Below are positions 38,196 through 51,400 of a stretch of DNA of 64,000 nt, in pieces. The position numbers were made by a program, and so were the translations under genes. Below the pieces are notes generated by a model, which ran no database searches, was not told the origin of the DNA, and was given only the letters and a program-made list of their open reading frames with translations. The DNA comes from Chamaecrista fasciculata (lineage: Eukaryota; Streptophyta; Magnoliopsida; Fabales; Fabaceae), in assembly GCA_003254925.1 (NCBI GenBank), contig QANZ01044835.1:200751-264750 (forward strand), in the 5' to 3' direction. Position 1 is the stretch's first letter; every line of letters starts with the position of its first letter.

Positions 38196-38988
38196 AGTTT
38201 TTTTGGTTTGAAACATAATTCATTCAAAAGCAAGGCAAAGCCAAGCACAGTACAAACAAAAACAAAGTAAAAACTAGCCAACCCCTCCCAAACATAAGCA
38301 TCACTAGATAGAATATCAACTAACGAAGGTGGGGGGTTTACAACCCATCCAAGAGGACCCATCCTCATATCAGACAAATTGGCAAGACAATCAGTTGCTA
38401 AGAATGCGGATCTAGGGATCCAACTATAGCTACAACTATCTAAAGAACTGGAAACATAAATAATGTCATCTAAAAAAGACAAACACTTCCAATCAAAACA
38501 GCAGGCAACCCTAGTGACTGCTCTAAAAAAGACATAATCTGACTCAAAGCAACAATAAATATTTAATAAAACGCTGTCGTGGAAGTAGAACAAGAAACGA
38601 AGCCGTGGGAGTACCTGGCCAAGATAAAACGCCACCGAGCACCCAAAAACTAGAGTCAAACCAAGAAGCTGTCGTGGAAGCCAGAAGCCGTTGCGGAAAG
38701 CCTAGTCTAGAGTCGCCACCGCAGAGAAAATCATACCAAATCGACGCCGTGGGAGCTCTGATCCAAAACGCCGCCGCCACACAATCCTAGAAATAAAGAA
38801 ACACTCTCATAAAGATAGAGAGGATCCTCACGGGGGAGGGGTTTTCGACACTGCCTAAACGGACGGGTACTACCGCTATCCAGGTAAATAAAGGGGGGGC
38901 TACCACCCTTGGAAGGGTGGTTGTCCGACGACTACTCTCCAAAGAGAAACGCTAGGGAGAGTGAGTAGAGAGAAAAAGCAGTTAGATT
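38196..38988 (-). mobile_element. LINE (L1-like), internally deleted: 5' leader joined to RNase H end
   Basis: On the minus strand the right part is a non-coding leader (GAGAGTAGTCGTCGGACAAC-type, about 38985-38600). The left part encodes an RNase H-like C-terminus with SYSWIPRSAFLATDCLANLS and PLGWVVNPPPSLVDIL, followed by LLLNELCFKPKK and a short A-tail. The endonuclease and reverse transcriptase are absent. The flanks share CAACCAAGTCCTTAA (38181-38195 and 38994-39008), a target duplication of at least 15 bp typical of LINE insertion. The copy was probably already deleted, or was made from a rearranged transcript, when it inserted. Confidence 0.75.
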
Positions 38989-39081
38989 TTCTCCAACCAA
39001 GTCCTTAATTAATCACATATTGAACTCAAATGTTTGTCATGTTTATCATATTGGTCCTTGGAACGCAAAAAATAACTATTT

Positions 39082-41219
39082 TGATGGAGATTGTGCCCTA
39101 GGGCCAATCATTTTATATGTATGGACATATTGTTTGACTGATTTATGAATGATAAATTATGTCGTTATCATATTATTAGCATGTTTACTGTGATAACAAT
39201 CCTTGATTAATTATGTGATAACTATTCTAAACTGTCCCTGGTCGATTATTCACGTGGGAACGAGAATGAGCTAAGACCAACATGACTTCTGTGTATGGAG
39301 ATACACGCATCTGATGCTTCTCGAGAGTCATGGTGCAATTATGTAAAGGGTTACAAGTTGCTGGACCGACCCGGAGAGTCCTACATGGGTTTAGTCATGA
39401 GCTAGCCTCTCTTGTACACCTGTCACGATGCCCTTAGACCTGAGGTCTTCATTATTCCGGCGTTGTAGATGCTGAACTTTGGCCTTGTCCAACGTTGCCC
39501 ATAACAGGGTAGCCATACAAGCTAGGTACGGGTTTAGTTGTTTGTCGTGCTGGGGAATGTGGTTGACCAAGAAGGAATTTTGTCCCCCATTAAGATGAGA
39601 GATATTTGACTGGGCCCCTCGATGAGTTTGTCCAAGGAATGTGTGGCCGCACAGGGTAATGGGACTAACTCAAGGAATCGAGAAAGTTATGGTCTGGATT
39701 ACAAGGATGACTTTCCCATGCCTTATCCATGACCAAAATATCGTGTGACAATAGGGATTATGACAAGGTGGTACTAAGGTTAAGTCGTTGATGTTAAAGC
39801 GATAACTCACGTGTTTTGGGTAATCGTGATGGCTTGCTAGAGTCCGCTCTCGACTTGTGAGTCATAGAGATGGCTTGCTGCCAATTTCACGTGAGGCCTG
39901 CTGGGTCACACATGAGCAGGATCAAGATACTGTAATGGGACACGAATTAGGGTTTAATTTGTGAGTCACTTTAGTGACACAATTTAAGACATAGTTGAAT
40001 GTCTTAGGACATGAAGTCTTGTCTTAAATAAAATCTACGTTCGTGATATTTAAATTTGTTAGACAAGTTTAAATATATTAATTGTTAAATAGTTAATTTG
40101 ATTAATCTATTTACAATTGAGTTGTTATTTAAAATATTAGGGAATAATGAATTGGATAAGTCTCCTAAGAGTTAGGGGATTATTGATTTATTAAATTCTC
40201 TAATATTGAAAGATAACAAGATGAGGGTGGCGCCTCACTCTTGAATTAATTAATGAAATATGTTTTTGTTAATTTGAATTCAAGATTTGAATTTGAATTC
40301 AAGATTCAAATTTGAATTAAGATATTAGGGTAATATTTTAATTCAATATGTCAAGGATATTAATAAGATGGTTATAACTTCCTAAGAGTTAGGATTGTTA
40401 TCTTATTTATTAAATTCCTATAAAATACACAAGAGGGTGGCGCATTCTTGGAGAGTCATATGCAAGATTTGATCTTGCAGTTTGAATTTGAAGAATGTAT
40501 TCTGAATTTAAATTAAGATATTAGTGTAATATTTTAATTAAGAATTCAAATCCTCTTGACTCACTCCAACCAATGGGAAGTGTGCTTTCAACATTTGGAT
40601 TTCAAGATATGATCTTGAAATTTAAATTAAGATTGCCTTTTAATCTTGAATTATAATATTAATGTAATTTTATGATCAAGATTTGGGGATTCCCTAATTA
40701 GATTTGGTAATTCCCTATTTCAAGAGTGAGACTCTATAAATACCACACAAGTCGCCTAAACCAAGGGTGGAAGGAAAAATTCGACCTAACCCTAATCCTA
40801 GGGCTAAGAGGCGATTTGGGTGTGAGAGAAAGAGAGAGAGAGAGAGGTGCCAAGAAATTGTTTCTTGGGAGAGTGCTTATCTCTTGAATAGTTGTGCGCC
40901 ACTTTGGTTCTTGGATACTTCAAGAAGTGTTCTTGAAGTATCAAGATTTGTAGATTAGGTCTCATAATCTCTTGGAGAAGAGATTGGAGGCTAGCACCCG
41001 AGTATCTGCCAAACTGTTCGTGTGGATCACCGGCAGAGGAAGGACACGAGTCTGTGGACTTCTTGGAATTGCGATTTTTCAAAGCAACCGTTTGATTTAG
41101 GTAAACGTCTTTTCTTTATGGTATAAACACAAGTAGTGGATCCTTTGGAGGAGATTATAAGGTTTTGTAAAATTTTAATTTTACTTTTTTCCGCTGCGCT
41201 TGCTCTATAATCTCCAACA
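39082..41219. mobile_element. Solo LTR, 2.14 kb, second copy of the 19503-21635 family
   Basis: It begins TGATGGAGATTGTGCCC and ends TATAATCTCCAACA. The flanks are TATTT (39077-39081) and TATGT (41220-41224), one mismatch. It aligns throughout with 19503-21635. A TATA box (CTATAAATACC) near 40735 marks the U3/R border, followed by leader-like sequence. It is nested in the Mutator-type element. Confidence 0.8.
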
Positions 41220-42401
41220 TATGTATCTTTATTGTTTGATTTATCTTCCATTTAAGCTCAACAAACTTTTATATTTTTCAAAGTACTCTTTGGGGCACAT
41301 TATAATAAGATTCATTTACTAAAATATATGATCATAATTAATTTAATTATTTTATTAAATATACCAATTGAATTAAATTACAAAACATACTTGACTATTG
41401 ATGTTTAAAATATTATACTTACTGCTAAATTTAAGTTACTATTTTACTAAAATAATTATATTTATTGTAATTATGTATTTTAAAGATAAAATATTATAGT
41501 TAGATCATCATATTTTGCTATCATAACTTACTGAATAACTTGCATGAAAAAATTATAGTTTTATTATAATTTCATAAAAAAATAAATATTTTGGTAATTT
41601 ATTAAATTACTTAGTGAAAACTAATACTAATTATGTAATTTGTAAGTTAGTTGATGGGAATTTCTTCAAATTATTCAAGTTTACTTTCAAAATTTTATTT
41701 AAGTAGTTGTATTTGAATATGGGTAGGACTAAACTGGATTTATTTTCCAAATTTATGACTAATATGTAAATTATCTTCTATTTTCCAAAATTACATTTTG
41801 ACGCCAAAAATTTTTTGTAATTTTTATTTTAGTCCTCAAATATCATGATCTAGGGACTTTCTTTGTAAATTTTGAATCTATTTGGGGCATTCTGTAATTT
41901 TTGCAAAAATATTTTAAAGTTTATCTTCTCACCATCGAACCACACAGTTTTAGGACTAAACTTCATTTTATTTTCCAGATTTAGGGCTAATCTGTAATTT
42001 TATTCTTTTTCCAATATTTTTCATAATTACATTTTGACCCCAAATTTTTGTTATAATTTTCATTTTAGTCCTCAAATATTATGATCTATAGACGTTTTTA
42101 TAAATTTTCAAACTATTTGGGGGTATTTTTTAATTTTTGTAAAAGTGCTAACAATTTTCCTTTAAATCTTGACGGAAAATAACCACATGGTACCAAAGTG
42201 TCAAATTTTGTCTTTTAGGATACCAAAGTAGATTCGATCCTAACCACAGAGTACTAAAGTGCATTTTACCTTATTATCATTGTATGATAATGTAAAAAAA
42301 AAATTATAACCATAAGTTTGAAATATAGGAGTTGGAGAATTTTTTATATTTAAAATTTTCATACACACTTGCACACAGATCCAATACATTGTAGCTTCAT
42401 G

Positions 42402-45400
42402 TTAAATCGTTGTAGAAGGCAATGAAACTCGGTTTAGATATTCCGCGAGAGCCCACATTGGAAAGATATTTCTATACATTGGATAATGCAACATGCAGTG
42501 TCGATTAAATACTCCTGTTAGTTCCTGAAAACAATTCACCATTAATTGGTTAATCCCAATTAATTATTTCTATATAAAAATGTAATGAGAAAGAAACGAA
42601 AAAGTAAAAAGTCTACACACTTGTTGGGGCCAATCTCCATTCTCTAATTGAGAATTGATGAGCAATTTCACTCCCCGATGAAGAGGAATTGGGTCTCTTT
42701 CAACCTATCCAACCAAATAAAACGTCAAAATAAATATTGATTGCATGAGTTAGCAACGATTGTCAAAATAAATATTGATTGCTAGTAAATATTATTTGTT
42801 GTGATTGTTAAGAAACCTCCGTAATGTTGTCTCTACCTAAAGTATAGGTATTAGCAGCGGTTTTATTGAATTCGTTGCCAATAATTACCCTCAAAAGTAA
42901 GAAACTTTTGGTGCCAAAATTACAGGTAGCGATTTCTTAACAATCCCAACAAATAATATTTACTAGCAACATAAGGCGCTACCAAAAGTATAGATATTAT
43001 CACCCACTCATTCAAGTTGCTGCTATTGATAATCGGTAGTGACTTGTTGATAATTGCTATAAATAAGTTTCAATAGTGAAATTTGTTACTATCAAAAGTA
43101 TAAGTATTAGCAGCGACCTCCCTAACATCGTTACCAATAATTTCCCACAAAAACACAAAATTTTGGTGTCAAATTATAGGTAGCGATTTCTTGATAATTG
43201 CTACAATTTATAATTGTTACTGTTCAGTTCAATAATTTTCGATAATTGCTACAATTAAGATTGCCCGAAAAATAGAAAATTTTGGTATCAAAATTATTAA
43301 TTGACTTACTTGCCCCGCATGAATTAAACCCAACAAAGCCCAAGCTGTTTGTGTTACATTGGATCGTCCTCCTTCGAGGGGTACATATTTCTGCATCATA
43401 TAATAAGGAACTAACTAAAATTAGTATGGCCAAAGTTTCAATTTGGTCCTATATCTTTTGTTCAGTTCTCAATTTAGTCCCATATTTTTTTTGTCGCACC
43501 TTTGGTCTCATTTCTTTTGCTCAGTTCTCAATTTGGTCTCACATCTTTTTTTTTTGTTACACTTGGGTCAACTACAAAATTGGTCCTATATTTTTGGTTC
43601 AGGTGCAAAAAGATCAACTAAATAGTTCATCGTTTTGCAAATATATGAGACCAATTTTGCAATCTGAATAAAAGATATGAGACAAAAAATGGTATGGGAC
43701 CAAATTGGCACCTTTTACAAAGATATAAAACCAAAAATGCAACCAAAAAAAAAAGACACTAGACAATAATTGGGAAATGGGAAAAAGATATGAGACCAAA
43801 TTTGCATTTTGACCAATTAGTATTATAGTGAATTCAAATTGATATATACATATATAATACCTTTTTCGTGCATGAAAGATAACTCTCACCCCACCCACCA
43901 TCATGAGCTTGTGTGGTGAGTAGAAAATTGACAGCTTTACGTATGGCAACACAATTGTTGTAAGTCTTGCCAGCTGCAGCAAGACCACCAAGTGCAAAAA
44001 AAGTAGCATAAGTGAAGCAAATTCCCCAATTCCCATACCATGAACCATCCTCTCTTTGTGAATCTTCAATGAATGTTATAGCTTTATCAATGAAATTCTT
44101 AATCTCTTTCTTCCTATGCTCAGGATACATCTGACTAAACAAAACTAGAGCTTGAATTGTTGTTCCAGTGCATTCAACATGTTCATGCTCAATTACTGTG
44201 TTCTCCAAAAATTCTATGGGATTGAACACCTGCTCATCCGATCCAACACAACCAAATTGCATTATGAGTATTGCTAATTATATCATTTTGATCCTGAATC
44301 TTTGGGCTAAATCTTATTTTTTGTCCTAAAATTATTTATCCTGAATATTAGTGAAAATAAGTACAGAAAATGGACGGTTAAAAGACTAATGATTGTATTA
44401 TTGATGATTTTGGTTTTTTGTGTTTTAGTTTTGAAGGTGTTTAATTTGTTACTCTTTAAGATATAAGTTAGTCAAGTGTAAGTTACACATCATTATTTTG
44501 TTATTATATAAGGGTAAATTACAATTTGGTATTCTGAGGTATGGACCGATTTTACTTTGGTGTCATTTTCTTTCAAAAGTGACATTTTAGTATCCTATTT
44601 TATTAATCGTTAATACTTTGGTATCTAAAACTTCTTTTTCATTACTTTTTTTAGGGAAAAAAGCATGTGCAAGTTACGTGCATGGTAAAAAACACAAAAT
44701 CCATCCTCCTAGACTTAGATTTCACGATTCAGACTAAAAAAAACTCGAAATCGACTACCTTCAAGTATGTATTGAATCATGTTTTTAGGAGGTTGAATCG
44801 TGAAATCTGAATTTACAATGTTGAATTTCGTGTTTTAGACCATGCACCTGACCTCCACGTGCTTTTTTCCGTCAATAGATAACGATAAAAAGTTTTGTGT
44901 ATCAAAGTGTTAACGGCGTATAGAACAGGGTACTAAAATGTCACTTTTGAAAGAATAAGATACCAAAGTGTAATTTACCCTATTTTTAATAATGATTTGA
45001 CGCAGGCATTTTGTTGGTTACTGTATTCATTTAGCCAGTGAAGAAATTGAAAAATTCTTACTTCCAACCAATTTTGGGCTTTGACGGGCTCCCATGCTGC
45101 TAAACCACCATTTTTACTCTGCAATATTAAATCATTAAAAGGATAAAAAAGGAAAAATCTATCAAAATTTAGTACAAACATGAACAATACATCCAATAAT
45201 TAATTGGTTCATATTTAAAAAGACTCACTTGTAATGACAATATTATATTGACCGAATCATACAATCTCTCTGGCTCCATCTTTTCACCCACAATCTCTGA
45301 GGGCAACTTTGACAAAAGAAGACAACACTAAAAAGGAAAACAATATTTTCGTCTCTTGATTAATGATATAAAAGGTGAAGTTGAACAATTACACATGTTT

Positions 45401-48400
45401 TTTCATTAAGTAGATAGTTAATTAATTAATCACCTTCAAACCTTCTGCTGTGCAATCAGAAACCTGCCATCCATGATCTTGATCAGAGAAAGTCCATGAT
45501 CCTTTAGAAATATGACGATACATGCTCTTAAAGTCACCAGAAGGATTGTCTTTAACCTGACCAATTATGATAAATTTTGAAATGAAAGATTAACAAAATT
45601 ATTCTTTTACATACACCATTTATTTCCTATGTAGAGAGGCATATGTTTATATGAATATATAAATATAGTGTTAGGATTCAGATTGTCTCCCAAAGTCCCA
45701 ACAACCATTCAAAGATCAAACAAAATATAAAGAATATGGAAAAGAGAGAAGAATAGATAAACACGGTCAATGTAAAGTAATTCGGTCGTTGTAGCTTACA
45801 CAATATTGAAATAGGGTTTACAATGTTGATGAATGAATCATCTCCCAATTAAAGTCATCCTTCCCCAGTCACTACTAATATATTTATAAGTATTTCAAAT
45901 TATAACTCTATAAGAATTACTTAACCTAGGCTCAATAGGTTAAAAGGTCCAAATACTTAATTTCTTATTCTACTAATAATATTCAACTCTGACAATAACA
46001 ATTAACTGAATACAAGTCACCTAAAAGATTACATAATTAAGTATATTAGTCAACAAAAAAATATTTCCTTATTAGAATGAAGCAGGAGATCTATCACCTG
46101 AGATTCCTTGATGAAATAATGTCCTTTTGCAAGTGTAGGAGCAATTTCTTCAATTAGGTTAGTGGCAATTAATGCTTGAATGGTAAAGCCAGCATCCCAT
46201 GTTTGGCTACCAAAACTCTGCACATAAATAGTACACATCAAATCCAAAACTTTTTTACTTTATGAAAAATTTAATTTTTTCAATAAAACAAAAATATAAT
46301 TGAAGTTGTTGTTAACTTAAGTTGGATGTGTTACATGTATATGAAAAAATATATTTCATTGAAAAATATACCTTGTTGAGTCATAAGTAATTATCATGAA
46401 ATTTACCTGCATGGTCATTCCATCTTCTGATATCCATAAATAATCAGAAATTCTAGCAAGATGCTTTTTGAAGGCATCTCCATTTGGGTCTTCAGCCCAA
46501 CAAGCTAGCATAAATAAAGGCTGTGACAAGCATAAAAATAAATTTTAATTAATATAAGAATTATGCTATTACCTATGCATGTTGATCGAGTCCAATTCAT
46601 TTGATGGTTTATTAACTAATTAAACATGAAATAATACCTTTTCCACAGATCCAAGGGTCATGTATCTACTATTCTCATCTTCGTAATGAATGTGTTTTAT
46701 CGTTATTTGGAGGGCCTTCTCTCTCATTAACTTGTTAAAGGGCCAACACCCAAGAAGTGGCTCCATTAGTAAATACAGACTATCCCACATAAAATCATGT
46801 ATCAAGGTATGTGGACGGCAAAGATCTTCCTATAATACATGAAATAATTTGAAGACATTAATTATTTAGTAACAATGAAAAAAAAAATGAGTGTGTGTTA
46901 TACATACACATAAATATATAAATATATAAATATATATAGTCAAAGTACACTTTTGGTCTCACAATTTTTGCTCAAGTCTCAATTTGGTCTTATCTCTTTT
47001 GGTGTCAAGTTGCAGAATTGGTCTTATATCTTTGGATCAATCATGTGCAGCATTAGTCCAATATCTTTAGGTCAACTGAGACTGACGGTGAAACTTTTTG
47101 CAAAGATATAAATAAATTCTACAACCTTATCAAAAAATATAGAACCAAAAGTGATACGTGACCAAATCTGCAACATTTTGCAACGATATGAGACCAAAAA
47201 TGCAACAAAATAAAGGTATGGGACCAAATTGAGACTTGAGAAAAATTTATTGGACCAAAAATGCATTTTGACCTATATATATATGTGATAATCATATCAA
47301 TGTACATAAGTGAATTCTCAATGATTTGACTCTTCGGTCAAATTTGGGGAACAAAAAGAACAAATTCAATGATTGAATAGTACCAAAAGGTATAAAATTA
47401 ATTCAAATTCAGGGACCAAATAGTATACATTTAGTACAAATTCGGGGTCCAAAAAGTATAAAATTAGTTCAAATTCAAGGATAAAAAGTATTCATTTAGT
47501 ACAAATTCAGAGACCAAAAAATATAAAAGGCAAAGTGCCCCTAACGTTCGGAGTCAGTTTCAGTTATGCCCCTAACGTTTGTTTTGTGTCAGTTATGCCC
47601 CTAACGTTTTACATTATTGTCAATTATACCCTAACCTCAATTTTTTTGGGCCAAAGTACTATTTTAGTCCCTCAAGTTTGCTCAAAGTTTCATTTTGGTC
47701 CCTCAGCTCAAAGAATCATTATCTTCACTACCACCACCACCACCACCATTGGAAGCATTGTTCACCCGCCAGAAAAACTCCATTTTCGCACCATCCTGAG
47801 CTCTGTTTTGTTCATCTCTTTCACAGGTTTTGCTTGTATAAAATTAGTTCAAATTCAGGAATCAAATCGTCATGAGGGACCATATAGTTGATAATTAAAA
47901 TATTTCTGAAACCAAATCGTGTATTTCAATTATTTAGGACTTGATTAGTTAACTCGATATAAATTCATGGACCAAATAGTAAGTTTTCTCTTATATATAA
48001 ATAGATGGATATGTGTTACCTTTGCACAAAGGTGACGAGCTTTGCTCCAATTAATTTGATGATAAGGTTGAACATGGAGTTCTTTTCTCAATTGAAGAAT
48101 GAGTGGTGTGATTGGACCAACAAATCTTTTCCCATATAAGTAAGACACTGGCATGCAGATAGATCGACAATAACACCACATTTTATCTGCATTTAATCAA
48201 TTAGTTTAATTCAGGCCAACAAAAAAATCAATTAATTTAAGGTGAAATAATGTACACAAGTTATTAAAGAGAGATTTAAGTTTAAAACATAAAGATAAAT
48301 ATTTAATTCAATACTAATGAATTGAGTTACGTGGATTCATTATAGGAAGGAACGAAGGAAGCAGCCAAAACTCAGGAGGCATAGGGTAGCATCCAGACCA

Positions 48401-51400
48401 TTCAAACAAACCAAGTATCTGAAATAGAATATCAATTATTAGATGGTAGAGCAATAAATTGATGGTAAGGTTAATTACTCTATTGATCTCTTATGTTTTA
48501 TTCTATTTTCAATTTTTTCATTTATGACTTAAAAAGTTGTAATAAAAAACATATCATCAAATCATTTACAAGAATAACAATATAAAACGGACAAACATAT
48601 TATGAGCAATCTTTTGTAAAAGGGTTGGAGTATACCATCCCATTTAGAAATAGGCCGAAATTAAGGTTTCCATAAGAAATATGCTCATTATATTGACCTC
48701 ATGCTATGTGGATTATCCAATAGTAATTAGAATGGTTGTTAAAATTGGGAGTTAAATTGTAAAACACATACTAAAATCTTGTAAAATAAGTTCTTAAATC
48801 GTAAACTGCTAAAATCAAGTTAAACTTGGGTAAAATCACATGATTTTAAGATTTAAAATTAAACTTTAACTTGCACAAAAAAATAGAATAAACACTCAAG
48901 TTAACAAATTTTTTTCAAAAATTCTATCTTCATAATCTTTTCCATCATCATCATTTCCGTCACCGTACTCTATATCATTATTTTCTCCATCATGCCCCTC
49001 ATCATACATCTAGCTTCTTCACCACCATTGTCATCATCGATGTGTTTATTTCAATTTCTTTGTTATGTTATATTATTAATTTGTTAAGATGACATTAATA
49101 TTAGATATTTAAATTTATTTGATTAATGAGTGTTGAATTCATGAAAGTTATAAATATTTTGCTACATTTAACTTGATTAATGAAAGGCATATTGTCTTTA
49201 AAAACTTATCATTTGCCTTTAGATAAACTCTTTCAATTTTATTATTCGAGTTTATGATCCAATTTTAGACCCTCCATACAAATTTTTGATCTGATCATAT
49301 TTTATCATACATTTTAGTGACATTTTAAGGCATTTTATATTCATTTGGGTTCAATTGCTTGTCTTTATGTCCTTTTTATGATGAAATATGATGTTTTGAG
49401 GTTTGATGTTTATTTTGATAATTTTGTGATCAATTGTGTGGTTTTTCTCGGATTTAATCGTTATTATTTGTTGATCCTTTTTACTCTGAGAATTCACATA
49501 GTTTCTCACTATCTTGATAGGTTTAAAAGGAAGTCCAAAGCATTATTGGAATACTCAAAGGAAGACCCGAGGATCTTTGGAGACGAGTCAGGGACCAAAT
49601 TGCACAATTTTAGCACTTTTCCAGATGAAGCCGTGGAGTTGGCCGTGGGCAAGACCCGCGGCATGATTTGCGGCTATTTTAATTATTAAAGCCCAAGCCC
49701 AATTTTGATGTTTCTGACCTTACCCAACCTGGTTTTGGCCGAAAATTAAGTATAAAAAGGATCTTTAGGTCAATTTCAAGGGTTAAGCATGTTTTGAGAG
49801 AGAATACACATTCTTGTTCTCGGTTCTTGGCAATCATTCATCTTCTTGGAGTTTATTGTGGGGTCATGGCAATTCAACCTGAATTTGTTCATCTCTACAC
49901 CATGAGCAGCTAAATCTTCATACCGTGAGGAGTATTGGAGCAAGCATGAGCTAGGGTTTCATATAGGGAGATTTTCTCACACTAGAATTAGGGTTTTCTC
50001 TTCTTGTTCTTGTTTTCTAGTTGAACTTAAGAACTAGTTGTGAATCTAATTCTTGATTCTTGATTAAAAACTTGGTTTTAATTCTTTCAATTATATCTTG
50101 ATTGTAACCCTAGAGTCTATACTAGTTTGGTTATAATTATAGATGTATAGCTGATCTGACCATATTTCATCATATATTTTAATGACATTTTAGGGCATTT
50201 TATATTCATTTGGGATTCAATTGCATGTCTTTATGTCTTTTATGATAAAATATGATGCCTTGAGGTTTGATGATTATTTGGACTATTTTGTGATTAATTG
50301 AGTGGTTTCCTCGGGTTTAATCTTTATTATCTGATTGATCCTAGTTATCCTGAGAATTCACTTAGTTTCTCGATGTCCTTGATAGGTTTTAATAAAGTCC
50401 AAAGTGCTGAAATGCTTCGAGGAAGGCTCAAGGATGTTTGGAGACGAGTCAGGGACCAAACCGAGAAGAACTAAAGCTCTGGAAAAACAGCCGCCGAAAC
50501 CGCCGCCATGCACAGCCGCGGCGGGTCTCGCGCTGGGTTTGCGGCTAATTTTAATTAATTAGGCCCAAGCACAATTTTGATGATTCTGACCTAGATTTTC
50601 TGGGGATAAGCCGAAATTTTCATATATGAGGGTTCCTGAGGTCAGTTTGGAGGACACGCTTGCTTGGAGAGAGTTTTACACATTCTTTATCTTGGTTAAT
50701 AATTTTCATATATGAGGGTTCCTGAGGTTAGTTTGGAGGACACGCTTGCTTGGGGATAAGCTTTTTGTGGAATCATGGCAGTCAATTCTGAAGTTGTTCA
50801 TCTGTCCACCATGAGCGCCTAAACACTCATACCCGGAGGAGCATTGGAGCAAAGCATGAACTAGGGTTTCACCATTAGGGAGTTTTTCTCACACTAGAAT
50901 TAGGGTTTTACTTTATTGTTCTTGATTTCTAGTTGGACCTGAGAACTATTTGTGAATTCTGATTCTTGATTAAGAACTTGGTTTTATTTCTTTGATTATA
51001 TCTTGATTGTAACCCTAGAGTCTATACTAGTTTGGTTATAATTATAGGTATATAGCTTTGACAATGGTATTTGTTATAAAGATTATGTTTCTTGATCTTC
51101 TTTATCATCAATTGAATGAAGGTTTTCAATTCTTGTTATGACTTATCTTGTTTGAGGTATTTTCATGATAACATTGTTAACCTAAGTCATTGAGTTATTA
51201 GTGACTACCTTAGGATGATTTGTGTGAGACGCTCCATTTATCTTTAGTAGTGATGATTGCTTAATCCAATTGCTCTGTCGGGTACTCTCTCAATTTGGTT
51301 AATCCGATAATTTATTATTATTGCTTTTCAATTCGGTCTTTTAGTCAAAAACCCCAAAAATATTATTGCTTTATTTAATTATTGTTTTAGGTCATAGATA

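Larger units (their letters stand above)
37760..42271. mobile_element. Mutator-type foldback element (TTTGGTACC family) with two nested insertions
   Basis: The left arm starts GGGTAAAATACACTTTGATAC (37760) and the right arm ends in the inverted unit ...ACTAAAGTGCATTTTACCT (42271). The flanks are identical 9-mers TATTATCAT at 37751-37759 and 42272-42280. The element is therefore one insertion despite being 4.5 kb apart; removing the LINE and the solo LTR leaves about 1.5 kb, close to the 1.2 kb of its relative at 4416-5617. The right arm ends 130 bp from the OSC stop codon. Confidence 0.8.

Noticed and set aside
38192-38659. 155-codon minus-strand frame as a host membrane protein
   Set aside because: Its WIPRSAFLATDCLANLS and NPPPSLVDIL words are the RNase H end of a LINE, and the block has LINE target duplications.
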